A stretch of 64,000 bases of DNA from Candidatus Hamiltonella defensa 5AT (Acyrthosiphon pisum) (GCF_000021705.1 NC_012751.1:434001-498000), one strand, 5' to 3'. Counted from the stretch's first letter, positions 18,344 through 28,420 are shown. Notes: generated by a model not told the origin, from the sequence alone. Numbers and translations: made by a program.

Positions 18344-19585
18344 TTGTTTAAACGCCGAGTGGTAATCACTGGACTTGGTATGTTGTCTCCTGTCGGTAAC
18401 ACAGTAGAATCTGCATGGAAAGCAGTCCTTTTAGGTCAAAGTGGCATCTTTTTAATAAATCATTTTGATACCAGCCTCTATGAAACGCGTTTTGCTGGCT
18501 TAGTCAAAAATTTTGAGGCTAAAGATTACATTCCACCTAAAGATATTCGAAGAATGGATCTTTTTATACAATATGGTGTCGCGGCTGGCGTTCAAGCAAT
18601 GCGTGATTCTGGGCTTGACGTCACCGAACAAAATCAATCCCGTATCGGCGCGGCTATCGGCTCTGGTATTGGTGGATTAGGCCTGATTGAAGATAATTAT
18701 TCTCTTTTAGTTGATAAAGAGGCTAAAAAGATAAGCCCGTTTTTTGTGCCTTCTACTATTGTAAATATGATATCCGGTCATCTTAGTATTATTTATGGTC
18801 TACAAGGACCTAACATTGCAATTTCTACAGCCTGTACATCCGGTGTTCATAATATTGGGCATGCCGCTAGAATCATTGTTTATGGTGATGCTGATGTCAT
18901 GCTGGCAGGAGGCGCGGAAAAAAGCACTACGCCATTGGGTGTTGCGGGTTTTGCTGCTGCTCGAGCTTTATCAAAACGAAACCATGATCCTCAGGCAGCA
19001 AGTCGTCCTTGGGATAAAGATCGTGATGGTTTTGTTTTGGGTGATGGCGCAGGCGTTCTTGTTTTAGAAGAATACGAACATGCTAAAAAACGTAATGCTA
19101 AAATTTACGCCGAACTGGTCGGTTTTGGTATGAGCAGTGATGCTCATCATATTACCAATCCACTAGAAAATGGTTATGGAGCAGCATTGGCGATGAAAAA
19201 TGCATTAAAAGATGCGGGCGTGTCGGCTTCAAAAATTAACTATATTAATGCGCATGGCACCTCTACTATTGCAGGAGACAAGGCAGAAGTTGAAGCTATC
19301 AAAACCGTTTTTTCTGAAGATGCACAAAACGTGATGATAAGTTCGACCAAATCCATGACAGGCCATTTGTTAGGTGCGGCAGGTGCAATAGAATCTATTT
19401 TTTCAATTCTAGCCTTACATGATCAGGTTGCCCCCCCTACTATTAATTTAGACAATCCAGACGAAGGCTTTGACTTGGATTTTGTTCCCAATGAAACTCG
19501 TTCATTAAAAAATATGGAATATACTCTTTGTAATTCCTTTGGTTTTGGTGGCACAAACGGCTCTGTAGTGTTTAAAAAAATATGA
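18344..19585 (+). CDS. fabF: Beta-ketoacyl-ACP synthase II
   Basis: The 413-residue elongation condensing enzyme has the catalytic cysteine in STACTSGVHNIGHA and the two histidines in NAHGTSTIAGDKAE and KSMTGHLLGAAGA. It matches E. coli FabF along its length. The start is a TTG at 18344 with AGGAGAAA just upstream, giving the expected N-terminus. pabC, normally next, is absent. Confidence 0.97.
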   Translation: MFKRRVVITGLGMLSPVGNTVESAWKAVLLGQSGIFLINHFDTSLYETRFAGLVKNFEAKDYIPPKDIRRMDLFIQYGVAAGVQAMRDSGLDVTEQNQSRIGAAIGSGIGGLGLIEDNYSLLVDKEAKKISPFFVPSTIVNMISGHLSIIYGLQGPNIAISTACTSGVHNIGHAARIIVYGDADVMLAGGAEKSTTPLGVAGFAAARALSKRNHDPQAASRPWDKDRDGFVLGDGAGVLVLEEYEHAKKRNAKIYAELVGFGMSSDAHHITNPLENGYGAALAMKNALKDAGVSASKINYINAHGTSTIAGDKAEVEAIKTVFSEDAQNVMISSTKSMTGHLLGAAGAIESIFSILALHDQVAPPTINLDNPDEGFDLDFVPNETRSLKNMEYTLCNSFGFGGTNGSVVFKKI

Positions 19586-19787
19586 TTTTATAGTCAAAAC
19601 TCGCTTGAAATCTTTATTTATCTTGGTGAGACTTTGCAAAATTCGGGATGCTCCGTTCGATTTCACTTCAACCTCGCTACAGTTTTGAAAAAACTCTAAT
19701 CAATACAATAATATGCCTGATTGGCTGCGTTCTTACAGTATTTATGTTTCCTCTGCCCAAAATTTTAAAAAAGCTTAATGAACGTAA

Positions 19788-20813
19788 ATGAAAAAAATCT
19801 ATTTTAGAGCATGTACATTTTTTATCCCAATCTGTTTATTAATAAGCCTTTATGTCTACTATGAAATTCAACATTTTGCTCATTCACCATTACCTATAAC
19901 AAAAGATACTATCTTAACGGTTCCTCCAGGAACGGGAAGAATAGCATTAGAAACCATCTTATTAAAAAATCATCTTTTAGTTAAAACTTGGTTATTGCGT
20001 TGTTTACTGATTATTGAGCCTCAATTAGCTGAATTTAAAGCAGGCACTTATTACCTGCTTTCTGGCATGAGTGTCAAAGAGATGCTGGAATTATTTGCCA
20101 GTGGTAAAGAAGCACAATTTGCTATTAGTTTTATCGAAGGAACTCATTGGCATCTTTGGAAGAATGAGATGGACAAAAAAGACAACATCAAACACTTATT
20201 GCAAAATAAAACGAATGCAGAGGTTGCTCAGCTATTTAAGCTACAAAGTGAAGGGCATATAGAAGGCGCTTTTTATCCGGATACTTATTTTTATTCCTTC
20301 GGAAACTCAGATTTATTGATACTCAAACGCGCCCATCAAAAAATGAACGAAACAGTAAACCAAATTTGGGAGCAAAGAAATCAATCACTGCCTTATAAAA
20401 CCCCCGATGAGTTAGTGACTATGGCTTCCATCATTGAAAAAGAAACCTCTATTAATGCAGAGAGAAAAATAATTGCATCAGTATTTATTAATCGCCTAAG
20501 GTTAGGGATGCGTTTACAATCAGATCCTACAGTGATGTATGGTTTAGGCAAAAATTATACAGAGGCCATTACGCATAAAGACTTGCTCACAGTAACGCCT
20601 TATAACACTTATATTATACCTGGCTTGCCCCCTGCTCCCATTACCATGCCAGGTTTAGCATCACTTAACGCGGCGGCTCATCCTGAAGAAACAGATTATC
20701 TCTATTTTGTGGCAAATGGTGAAGGCGGGCATACATTTAGCACTAATTTGGTAGGCCATAATCGAGCTGTACGAGCTTATCGCGAGGCGTTAAAGAAAAA
20801 AAATGAAAGGTAA
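19788..20813 (+). CDS. mltG: Endolytic murein transglycosylase MltG (YceG)
   Basis: The 341-residue inner-membrane protein has one N-terminal membrane segment (residues about 8-25) and the YceG/MltG domain. The catalytic glutamate is in MASIIEKETSINAER, and the SDPTVMYGLG and NTYIIPGLPPAPI motifs follow. It cleaves nascent glycan strands and is thought to set their length. Its end overlaps tmk by 11 bases. The 202 bases before it hold no recognisable pabC remnant. Confidence 0.95.
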   Translation: MKKIYFRACTFFIPICLLISLYVYYEIQHFAHSPLPITKDTILTVPPGTGRIALETILLKNHLLVKTWLLRCLLIIEPQLAEFKAGTYYLLSGMSVKEMLELFASGKEAQFAISFIEGTHWHLWKNEMDKKDNIKHLLQNKTNAEVAQLFKLQSEGHIEGAFYPDTYFYSFGNSDLLILKRAHQKMNETVNQIWEQRNQSLPYKTPDELVTMASIIEKETSINAERKIIASVFINRLRLGMRLQSDPTVMYGLGKNYTEAITHKDLLTVTPYNTYIIPGLPPAPITMPGLASLNAAAHPEETDYLYFVANGEGGHTFSTNLVGHNRAVRAYREALKKKNER

Positions 20814-21435
20814 ATTTATTGTTATTGAAGGTCTGGAGGGAGCAGGAAAAAGCACTGCTGTCAATACTGTACAACAGTTCTTAAGGCATTTTAAAATTCA
20901 GGATGTGATCTGTACTCGTGAGCCAGGCGGGACCGCATTAAGTGAAGAAATACGTCATTTAATTAAAAAAAAGAGCCAAAATGAAGAGATTTTAACCGAT
21001 AAAGCGGAATTATTGCTTTTATATGCTGCTCGAGTGCAATTGCTCGAAAATATCATCAAACCGGCTTTATCTTCTGGAACTTGGGTAATAGGCGACCGTC
21101 ATGATCTTTCATCTCAAGCGTATCAAGGAGGCGGACGAGGGATAAAATCTGAATTTATCAAATCTTTAGCTGATTTTACTTTAGGTTCTTCTTTTCGTCC
21201 TGACTTAACCTTATACTTAGATTTGCCGCCTGAATTAGGGCTACAACGCGCTCGTAAAAGAGGCCATCTTGATCGTATTGAACAGCAATCGTTGGTTTTT
21301 TTCGAACGCATTCGGGCACGTTATCTCGAACTGACATATGATGATCCTCGTATTAAAATGATCGATGCCTCAAAACCCATAAAAAAAGTCACAGTGGATA
21401 TTCAAAATGCTTTGCTATCTTTATTGGAAAAATAA
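20803..21435 (+). CDS. tmk: Thymidylate kinase
   Basis: The 210-residue enzyme phosphorylates dTMP to dTDP. The P-loop is EGLEGAGKST at residues 9-18, the DR(H/Y) motif is VIGDRHDLSSQAYQGGGRG, and the lid region follows (LQRARKRGHLDRIE). It overlaps mltG and ends four bases before holB, so the three genes are cotranscribed. Length matches the E. coli protein (213). Confidence 0.97.
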   Translation: MKGKFIVIEGLEGAGKSTAVNTVQQFLRHFKIQDVICTREPGGTALSEEIRHLIKKKSQNEEILTDKAELLLLYAARVQLLENIIKPALSSGTWVIGDRHDLSSQAYQGGGRGIKSEFIKSLADFTLGSSFRPDLTLYLDLPPELGLQRARKRGHLDRIEQQSLVFFERIRARYLELTYDDPRIKMIDASKPIKKVTVDIQNALLSLLEK

Positions 21436-21439
21436 TTGA

Positions 21440-22423
21440 ATGAATTGGTATCCGTGGCTCAATGCTCATTATCATCAATTAGTAGAGCAGCACATTTTAG
21501 GACGTGGGCATCATGCATTACTGATTCATGCATTACGAGGAAATGGTAAAAACGCCCTTATTTACGGTTTAAGCCGCTGGTTGCTTTGCCAGAAAAGACA
21601 AGGCAAAAAAAGTTGTGGTCAGTGCCATAGCTGTCATTTAATGTTGGCCGGACATCATCCAGACTGTCACCTGTTTAAAATAAAAGAAAACCAAAGAAAT
21701 TTAGGTATCGATTCCATCAGACAGGTGATCGAAAAACTGTCACACCATCCACAACAGGGAGGAGCCAGGGTCATTTCTATCCCTAATGTCCACGATCTCA
21801 CTGTTGCTGCAGTGAACGCGTTATTAAAAACGTTAGAAGAACCTCCAAAAAATACCTATTTCCTTTTAGGTTGTCATACCCCTTCAGTTTTAATGCCAAC
21901 GTTAAAAAGCCGTTGTTTTTGTTGGCGTTTGTTTAATCCACCAACAAATTTAACTTTAACATGGTTAGCAGAAAAAACAGGCGCAGATCCAATCCTTGTA
22001 TCAACAGCATTGAAATTAAGTTCTGGTGCTCCATTATCCGCTTTATCTCTTCTGCAAAAAGATCGTTGGAATGAAAGAGTTTTTTTTTGTCTTACATTAA
22101 GTGATGTCTTGTCTCGCCAAAATTTTTTGGCGTTGTTACCTCAACTGAACCATGACAATATCGAGGATACTCTTCACTGGTTGATTTCATTATTGTTGGA
22201 TGCTTTAAAATATCACCACGGAATAACGTTCTCTATGATTAATGAAGATCAACAACCTTTAGTTGAAAAGTTAGCAACTTTATTTTCTATTAGCGGATTA
22301 TTTAAAATACTCCGCCAATCGATTTATTGCCGTCACCAACTATTATCGATAGTGGGGATAAATAAAGAATTATTGCTCACAGAGCAACTTTTAAATTTTG
22401 AAAATGCCTTGAATGAGCTCTGA
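21440..22423 (+). CDS. holB: DNA polymerase III delta' subunit
   Basis: The 327-residue clamp-loader subunit has a zinc-binding set Cys50, Cys59, Cys62 and Cys65 (CGQCHSC). It shows the degenerate P-loop GNGKN typical of delta', which does not bind ATP, and the SRC motif in LKSRCFCW. Length is close to the E. coli protein (334). It lies in the conserved tmk-holB-tatD order. Confidence 0.95.
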   Translation: MNWYPWLNAHYHQLVEQHILGRGHHALLIHALRGNGKNALIYGLSRWLLCQKRQGKKSCGQCHSCHLMLAGHHPDCHLFKIKENQRNLGIDSIRQVIEKLSHHPQQGGARVISIPNVHDLTVAAVNALLKTLEEPPKNTYFLLGCHTPSVLMPTLKSRCFCWRLFNPPTNLTLTWLAEKTGADPILVSTALKLSSGAPLSALSLLQKDRWNERVFFCLTLSDVLSRQNFLALLPQLNHDNIEDTLHWLISLLLDALKYHHGITFSMINEDQQPLVEKLATLFSISGLFKILRQSIYCRHQLLSIVGINKELLLTEQLLNFENALNEL

Positions 22424-22452
22424 TCTGCAAGTCAATATCTAGGATTCATATC

Positions 22453-23250
22453 ATGTTATTAGTCGACTCACACTGCCATTTGGATAGTTTAGATTATAAA
22501 AAATTACATCAAAGCGTTGATGACGTACTACTAAAAGCAAGAGAACGTAACGTCAAATTTGTGCTCTGTGTGGCGACCACTCTGGAGGGTTTTGAGCATT
22601 TTTTTTCTGTGATTGGCGAACGCAATGATGTCGCATTCTCTTGTGGAGCACATCCTCTGAATCTTGATCAACATTATGACATGCAAAAATTGAAACAATT
22701 ATGTCAATTAAAAAAAGTCATAGCGCTTGGGGAGACAGGTTTAGATTATCATTACTCATCAGATCAAATCGCGCTACAGAAAAAAGTATTTCGAGAGCAT
22801 ATTATGGTTGGGTGTCAATTAAACAAGCCTGTCATTGTGCACACACGTGATGCTTTTAAAGATACTATAAACATCTTAAAAGAAGAAAATGCACGGGATT
22901 GTGGTGGCGTTTTGCATTGCTTTACTGAAGATAAAATGGCTGCGCAGCAACTATTAGATTTAGGATTTTACATTTCTTTCTCAGGTATTGTGACATTTCG
23001 CAATGCGTCAGTGTTACGTGATGTTGTTCGTTATATTCCTTTAGATAAAATGTTAATTGAAACTGATTCACCTTATTTAGCCCCTGTGCCTTATCGCGGA
23101 AAAGAAAATCAGCCCGCTTATGTGCGAGAAATTGCTGAGTATATTGCAGAATTAAAAAATGTAAATTTAGAAAAATTAGCTGATACGACAACAAGTAACT
23201 TTATTCAATTATTTCATTTAAGCGAATCAATATTTTTTAATATAATGTAA
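22453..23250 (+). CDS. ycfH: TatD-family metal-dependent hydrolase (YcfH)
   Basis: The 265-residue TatD-family hydrolase has the metal-binding DSHCHLD near the N-terminus, GETGLDYHY, VHTRDA, LHCFTE, and the ETDSPYLAPVPYRGKEN C-terminal signature. These enzymes are metal-dependent deoxyribonucleases or related hydrolases; the exact substrate of YcfH is not settled. It lies in the conserved holB-ycfH-ptsG order, 29 bases after holB. The 238 bases that follow are strongly AT-rich and should contain the ptsG promoter. Confidence 0.95.
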   Translation: MLLVDSHCHLDSLDYKKLHQSVDDVLLKARERNVKFVLCVATTLEGFEHFFSVIGERNDVAFSCGAHPLNLDQHYDMQKLKQLCQLKKVIALGETGLDYHYSSDQIALQKKVFREHIMVGCQLNKPVIVHTRDAFKDTINILKEENARDCGGVLHCFTEDKMAAQQLLDLGFYISFSGIVTFRNASVLRDVVRYIPLDKMLIETDSPYLAPVPYRGKENQPAYVREIAEYIAELKNVNLEKLADTTTSNFIQLFHLSESIFFNIM

Positions 23251-23488
23251 ATATTTTAGTATAAGCTTCAATAAAAATGATATTATCAATTTTTAATTAA
23301 TTTAATATAACGATAACATATTTAATTAAGTTATTTTAATATGATATGTTTTATTTATGAAAATAATATGATTTATATTAAATATTCAAAATATTATTTT
23401 TCATTTGTTTTAAAATAATTAAAAAGGAATTTTCATTTTTACATATAGAAATTGATTTTCTTTTTTATTACTAGGAGCCTCTTGAATT

Positions 23489-24922
23489 ATGTTTAAAAAT
23501 GCATTTGCAAACCTGCAAAAAGTGGGTAAATCGCTTATGCTTCCAGTGTCAGTATTGCCCATAGCGGGTATTTTACTAGGTTTAGGCTCCATTCATTTCA
23601 GCTTTCTACCTGATGTGGTTTCTGATGTTATGTCAGAAACGGGCGGCGCCATTTTTGCCAATATGCCATTAATTTTTGCCATTGGGGTGGCATTAGGTTT
23701 TACTAATAACGATGGTGTTGCGGCATTAGCTGCTGTCGTTGCTTACTCCATTATGGCGAAAACAATCGCTGTACTTGAATCTCTGTTATTAAATATTTCA
23801 TCTGATCAGATACATCAGCATCATTTAAATGACACTGGTGTCGTGGGGGGTATTATTGCAGGTGGGCTTGCCGCCTATATGTTTAATCATTTTTATCGTA
23901 TTAAATTACCTGAATATCTTGGTTTTTTTTCAGGTAAGCGTTTTGTTCCCATTATTTCTGGATTTTTCGCTATTCTTCTTGGGGTATTATTAGCTTTTAT
24001 CTGGCCTCCTATTGGAAAGAAAATACAGATTTTTTCAGAATGGGCGGCATATCAAAATCCGAGTATTGCCTTTGCTATATATGGATTTGTTGAGCGTGCC
24101 ATCATTCCCTTTGGTCTACATCATATCTGGAATGTGCCTTTTCAGATGCAGGTGGGAGAATACACGAACTCTGCTGGACAAATTTTTCACGGCGACATTC
24201 CTCGTTACATGGCCGGTGATCCGACAGCGGGTAAACTGGCAGGCGCTTTTCTTTTTAAAATGTATGGCCTCCCTGCTGCTGCGATTGCAATTTGGCATTC
24301 AGCAAAGCCAGAAAATCGCATAAAGGTCAGCGGTATTATGATTTCTGCGGCATTGACTTCATTTTTGACAGGGATCACGGAACCAATAGAGTTTTCATTT
24401 ATGTTTGTAGCCCCTGTCCTATATGTTATTCATGTGATTTTATCAGGATTGGCTTTTCCTCTTTGTATTGCTCTCGGTATGACCAGTGGTACTAGTTTTT
24501 CTCAAGGTTTAATTGATTTTATTCTTTTGAGCGGTAATGGCCATCGAACTGTGCTATTTCCTCTGGTTGGTGCTTGTTATGCCTTAGTGTATTACGCGAG
24601 CTTCCGTTTTTTGATTACTAAATGGAATTTAAAAACACCTGGCCGAGAACTGATCTCAACCATAATAGATGTTCAAAATGGTAAGCAAATGTCTGAGGCC
24701 TTAGTTGAAAACTTTGGAGGAAAAGAGAACATCATCAATTTAGATGCTTGTATTACCCGTTTACGTGTCAGTGTGGCCGATGTTTCTAAAGTAGATCAAG
24801 CAGGCTTAAAAAAGCTGGGCGCTGCAGGAATAGTGATCGCCGGCTCAGGGGTTCAGGCTATCTTTGGAACTCAATCTGATAATTTAAAAACGGATATGGA
24901 TGAATATATTCGTAATAATTAA
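23489..24922 (+). CDS. ptsG: Glucose-specific PTS enzyme IICB
   Basis: The 477-residue membrane protein imports and phosphorylates glucose. The IIC part has multiple membrane segments (for example PVSVLPIAGILLGLG, GITEPIEFSFMF). The IIB part carries the phosphorylated cysteine in NLDACITRLRVSV at residue 421, the same number as in E. coli. AGGAG lies before the ATG. Its partner IIA(Glc), crr, is not in this window. An intact glucose transporter suggests host sugar use. Confidence 0.97.
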   Translation: MFKNAFANLQKVGKSLMLPVSVLPIAGILLGLGSIHFSFLPDVVSDVMSETGGAIFANMPLIFAIGVALGFTNNDGVAALAAVVAYSIMAKTIAVLESLLLNISSDQIHQHHLNDTGVVGGIIAGGLAAYMFNHFYRIKLPEYLGFFSGKRFVPIISGFFAILLGVLLAFIWPPIGKKIQIFSEWAAYQNPSIAFAIYGFVERAIIPFGLHHIWNVPFQMQVGEYTNSAGQIFHGDIPRYMAGDPTAGKLAGAFLFKMYGLPAAAIAIWHSAKPENRIKVSGIMISAALTSFLTGITEPIEFSFMFVAPVLYVIHVILSGLAFPLCIALGMTSGTSFSQGLIDFILLSGNGHRTVLFPLVGACYALVYYASFRFLITKWNLKTPGRELISTIIDVQNGKQMSEALVENFGGKENIINLDACITRLRVSVADVSKVDQAGLKKLGAAGIVIAGSGVQAIFGTQSDNLKTDMDEYIRNN

Positions 24923-25021
24923 TTTTAAAAATTAAATTATTTTTAAATTTTTGATGAATTCTTTGAATAACATGTTAGTTATTGAAATATTAGATAAAAA
25001 TTTTTTTATTTAGGAGTTATC

Positions 25022-25048
25022 ATGAGGGCGGCAACTGTATTTAAGTAA
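25022..25048 (+). other. Mini-ORF (8 codons) with a good ribosome site after ptsG
   Basis: The gap between ptsG and ung contains AGGAG six bases before an ATG that opens only MRAATVFK and then stops. It could be the surviving start of a deleted gene or a leader peptide. No terminator-like structure or downstream plus-strand gene supports the second option. Confidence 0.2.
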
Positions 25049-25177
25049 TTGAAAATAAATACAGTATGATAATTAATTTTATTTTAAAAAATGATTGATG
25101 ATTTATCTTATAAATTTAATTGTCATGGTTTTATAAACTCTAACCGATTCAGAGCAGAAATACCGGTGCTTTTGGTA

Positions 25178-25855
25178 TTAGGGTTGCCAACTGATAGGTG
25201 CTAATCCCTGCTGTTCTAACAGTTGATTCGTTTTTGAAAAATGCTTGCATCCAAAAAATCCTCGATGAGCAGATAGAGGCGATGGATGCGGCGCTTTTAA
25301 AATAAAATGACGCTGAGTATCAATGATTTCTCCTTTTTTTTGTGCATGAGAACCCCAGAGTAAAAAAATAATCCGATGATTATGCTGATTCAGAGCTGCA
25401 ATCACACGATCAGTAAAAATACCCCAGCCAAGATGCGCATGAGAGTTCGCTCGCCCCGCTTCGACTGTCAGAACAGTATTCAGCAATAAAACCCCTTGTT
25501 TTGCCCAGTTTTCTAAACAACCGTGATTAGGGTATACAAAACCTATAATGTCATTGAGCAGCTCTTTATAGATATTCACCAGGGAAGGCGGCAAAACAAT
25601 ACCTGGTAAAACAGAAAAAGATAAACCATGTGCCTGATTAGGCCCATGATAGGGATCTTGCCCAATAATCACGACTTTTACCTCTCCAAATTCCGTTAAA
25701 CGAAAGGCATTAAATACATTTTCTGGAGAGGGATAAATCATTTTATTTGAACGACGTTCGGCAGCTACAGAGGCCAAAGTATCCTTAAAATAAAATTCTT
25801 TTTTTTCTGCGCCTATGACATCACGCCAGGTGAGAAGAGAAGCTGGCATTGCCAT
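25178..25855 (-). CDS. ung: Uracil-DNA glycosylase
   Basis: The 225-residue repair enzyme excises uracil from DNA. The catalytic aspartate is Asp67 in GQDPYHGP and the catalytic histidine is in HPSPLSAHRGFFG. LLLNTVLTVEAG and LLWGSHAQKK also match family 1 enzymes. Its start lies within the last codons of srmB (35 bases of overlap). A second ATG two codons later (25849) has better spacing from AAGGA and may be the real start. In E. coli other genes, including grcA, lie between srmB and ung, so a deletion has joined them. Confidence 0.96.
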   Translation of the reverse strand: MAMPASLLTWRDVIGAEKKEFYFKDTLASVAAERRSNKMIYPSPENVFNAFRLTEFGEVKVVIIGQDPYHGPNQAHGLSFSVLPGIVLPPSLVNIYKELLNDIIGFVYPNHGCLENWAKQGVLLLNTVLTVEAGRANSHAHLGWGIFTDRVIAALNQHNHRIIFLLWGSHAQKKGEIIDTQRHFILKAPHPSPLSAHRGFFGCKHFSKTNQLLEQQGLAPISWQP

Positions 25856-27185
25856 TTTCCTTATTTTTCTTTAAATTTTTAGGCTCTCGACGCTTACCGA
25901 GGTTTTTCTTGTCACGATGACGTATTTTCACTTTCACTTTCACTTTCGTTTTTTCTTTTTTGGCTTTTTTTTGTTCTTCACGTTTTGCTAACACTTTTTT
26001 AGAAGGTTTCCCTGCTTTTTTTTCATTTGGTGCTTTCGTTGTGGGCCGTAATTCATCCACTACTCTTGGTTTTATCGTTTTTTTAAGATATCGCTCTACT
26101 TTTTTTAATAATAAGTGATCATGGGCTTCAATCAGTGAAATAGCTGTCCCTTTACGACCTGCACGAGCCGTTCGGCCGATTCGATGTAAGTAAACATCTC
26201 CGGTATAGGGCATATCAAAATTGAAGACATGGCTGATATCCTCAATATCTAAGCCACGAGACGCAACATCGGTTGCAACCAAAACTTGAATGCGACCACT
26301 ATTTAAACGAGCAATAGCTTCGGTACGTTTGGTTTGCACCATCTCCCCTTCCAAATATCCACTGTGAATGCCTTCTGATTGAAGACGATGAACAAGTTCA
26401 TGTACTTTTTCACGAGTACGTACAAAAATGATGGATTTTTGTACAGAAGGAGTTTTCAATAAGTAACAGAGTAAAGCGATCTTATGCGGCAGATTGTCTG
26501 AACGATAATAACTCTGAAGGATTTTTTTTCGTTCTCGTACTGAAGGCGCCGCTTCTAAGTAAATGGGATCACGGAGCACACGCTCAGAAAATTCACGAAT
26601 CGTGGCGCTCTCTAGCGTGGCAGAAAAAAGTAAAGTTTGTTTACGCCAACGAGTTTCAGCAGAAATAACTTCAATATCCTGAGCAAAACCCATGTCCAGC
26701 ATGCGATCCGCTTCATCGAGTATTAATATTTCCACTGCCCGGCAATCAAAATTTTCCTCTTTGATGTATTGCAGCAATCGCCCTGTAGTGGCCACCAGAA
26801 TGTCCTGATTTGTACTGAAGATTTCCGTATGGTTCATATATGCCACTCCTCCTGTGATTTTGGCGACCTTTAATGAGGTGTATTTTGCCAGTTCAGTCGC
26901 TTGATCTGCTACTTGAATGGCTAATTCACGTGTAGGGGCGAGTATCAAAATACGAGGGGGGCCTGGTTTTTTTTTAGGAAAATCAATAAGATGTTGAAGT
27001 GCTGGAATCAAAAAAGCGATCGTTTTGCCGGTGCCCGTTGGAGCTGAGCCTAATAGATCTCGTCCTTCCATTGCTTTTGGGATCACTGTTGTTTGAATCG
27101 CTGTGGCGGAAAGGTAACCTTTATCCTCTAACGCGCGCAGTAAACAGGGATCTAAATCAAATTCACAAAAAGGCGGGCTCATCAT
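25821..27185 (-). CDS. srmB: DEAD-box ATP-dependent RNA helicase SrmB
   Basis: The 454-residue helicase acts early in 50S ribosomal subunit assembly. Motifs are complete: Q-motif region, SAPTGTGKT, PTREL, TTGRL, DEADRMLD, SATLE, and HRIGRTARAG. The basic tail (about 80 residues, rich in Lys/Arg) is typical of SrmB and carries KPSKKVLAKREE as in E. coli. It matches SrmB better than the other DEAD-box helicases, for example in TGGVAYMNH and RWRKQTLLFSATLE. Its 3' end overlaps ung. Confidence 0.95.
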   Translation of the reverse strand: MMSPPFCEFDLDPCLLRALEDKGYLSATAIQTTVIPKAMEGRDLLGSAPTGTGKTIAFLIPALQHLIDFPKKKPGPPRILILAPTRELAIQVADQATELAKYTSLKVAKITGGVAYMNHTEIFSTNQDILVATTGRLLQYIKEENFDCRAVEILILDEADRMLDMGFAQDIEVISAETRWRKQTLLFSATLESATIREFSERVLRDPIYLEAAPSVRERKKILQSYYRSDNLPHKIALLCYLLKTPSVQKSIIFVRTREKVHELVHRLQSEGIHSGYLEGEMVQTKRTEAIARLNSGRIQVLVATDVASRGLDIEDISHVFNFDMPYTGDVYLHRIGRTARAGRKGTAISLIEAHDHLLLKKVERYLKKTIKPRVVDELRPTTKAPNEKKAGKPSKKVLAKREEQKKAKKEKTKVKVKVKIRHRDKKNLGKRREPKNLKKNKENGNASFSSHLA

Positions 27186-27270
27186 CTCTTTTTTACCTGG
27201 TGGTGTTTTTAAGTCTTTATGGAATTGAGGGCATCTAAAATTGGATATAACCTTTGAGGTTAGGATAAAG

Positions 27271-27423
27271 TTATTTATCAGCTTGTTTTAAATCCATATA
27301 GAGATTGCTAGATCCAGGGCAAGCAAAATAAAGGTCCGCCTGTGTGATGCTAGCCAAATTTTTTATGTAAATATCATCACCACCTCCGTAACGTGGGTGG
27401 AAATTTGTATATAGAATATTCAT
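27271..27423 (-). pseudogene. Truncated glycosyltransferase N-terminus (50 codons)
   Basis: A 50-codon minus-strand frame begins MNILYTNFHPRYGGGDDIYI and resembles the N-terminus of group 1 glycosyltransferases (the usual pattern is MKILYTNFHxRxGGG). It stops after LYMDLKQADK, far short of a complete enzyme of over 300 residues. It therefore looks like a remnant. It occupies most of the 302-base gap between srmB and ybhL; I see nothing else in that gap. Confidence 0.55.
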
Positions 27424-27487
27424 TTTTATGCTTTGAAAGAGTTTTCTTGATAGGGCTGCAGATCAGCCCAGTAAGATGGTTTAAGAA

Positions 27488-28198
27488 TTAACGTCGATTA
27501 CCTACAATCCGTATTAACATTAAGAATAAATTAATAAAATCAATGTAAAGCGTTAAAGCACCTACGATAGAATATTTACGAAACCCTTCTTTATCATTAC
27601 TGTCTAATTGTTCACCCATATTTTTTAATTTTTGGGTATCGTAAGCCGTTAAACCTACAAATAGAACAACGCCGATATAGGTTACAGCCCACATCAGTGC
27701 ACTGCTTTTAAGCCAGATGTTAACGATGGAAGCCAGTAAAATACCAATAACACCCATAAATAACATATTACCTAAACCAGTGAGATCCCTCTTTGTGACA
27801 TAACCATAAAAACTCATCGCACCAAACATGCCTGCTGTGATCACAAAAGTGCTGGCGATAGACGACTGGGTGTAAACAACAAAGATACTGGATATCGTCA
27901 AGCCTGTTAATGCGGAATACAACATAAAAAGGCTGGTGGCCATAGCCCCACTGAGCTTGTGGATCATACCTGAAATCACAAAAACTAATCCTAGCTGCAC
28001 AATAATAAGACCAAAAAAAACGATTTGGCTCGAAAAGATCAAATTTAAGATGGCTGGGTTGTTAGCCGCATACCAAGCAACGAATGCGGTCAACAATAAA
28101 CCGCAGGTCATCCAGCCGTATACTTGAGACATATACACCTGTATACCTGTGCTACGGCCCTCGATAATAGAACCATTAGACTTTGAATAGCGATTCAT
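27488..28198 (-). CDS. ybhL: Bax inhibitor-1/YccA-family membrane protein YbhL
   Basis: The protein has 236 residues from the ATG at 28198, chosen because AAAGGTAA lies upstream and the N-terminus then matches E. coli YbhL. It has seven predicted membrane segments and the family signatures YVTKRDLTGLGNMLFM and VGLTAYDTQKLKNMGEQ. It ends IRIVGNRR as in E. coli. The bacterial function is unclear; relatives are linked to pH-sensitive calcium leak. An AT-rich upstream extension of 21 codons is not part of the gene. Confidence 0.93.
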   Translation of the reverse strand: MNRYSKSNGSIIEGRSTGIQVYMSQVYGWMTCGLLLTAFVAWYAANNPAILNLIFSSQIVFFGLIIVQLGLVFVISGMIHKLSGAMATSLFMLYSALTGLTISSIFVVYTQSSIASTFVITAGMFGAMSFYGYVTKRDLTGLGNMLFMGVIGILLASIVNIWLKSSALMWAVTYIGVVLFVGLTAYDTQKLKNMGEQLDSNDKEGFRKYSIVGALTLYIDFINLFLMLIRIVGNRR

Positions 28199-28420
28199 GA
28201 TGGTTACCTTTAATGATGTGAATAAATAAGATTTGAAGTAAGAGGAGAATTTTATAATCAAAACTCACCTTTATGCCAAGAATACCATAGAAATTTCACA
28301 GCTAAGGCGAAATTCTTCATTTAAGGCAGAGAGTCTCTATGAATCAATATCATATTCTGCCTATTTAAGTAAGATAATGTGGATGTTAAACCTCTTTTTC
28401 AATAACAAGATAGGAAAATG

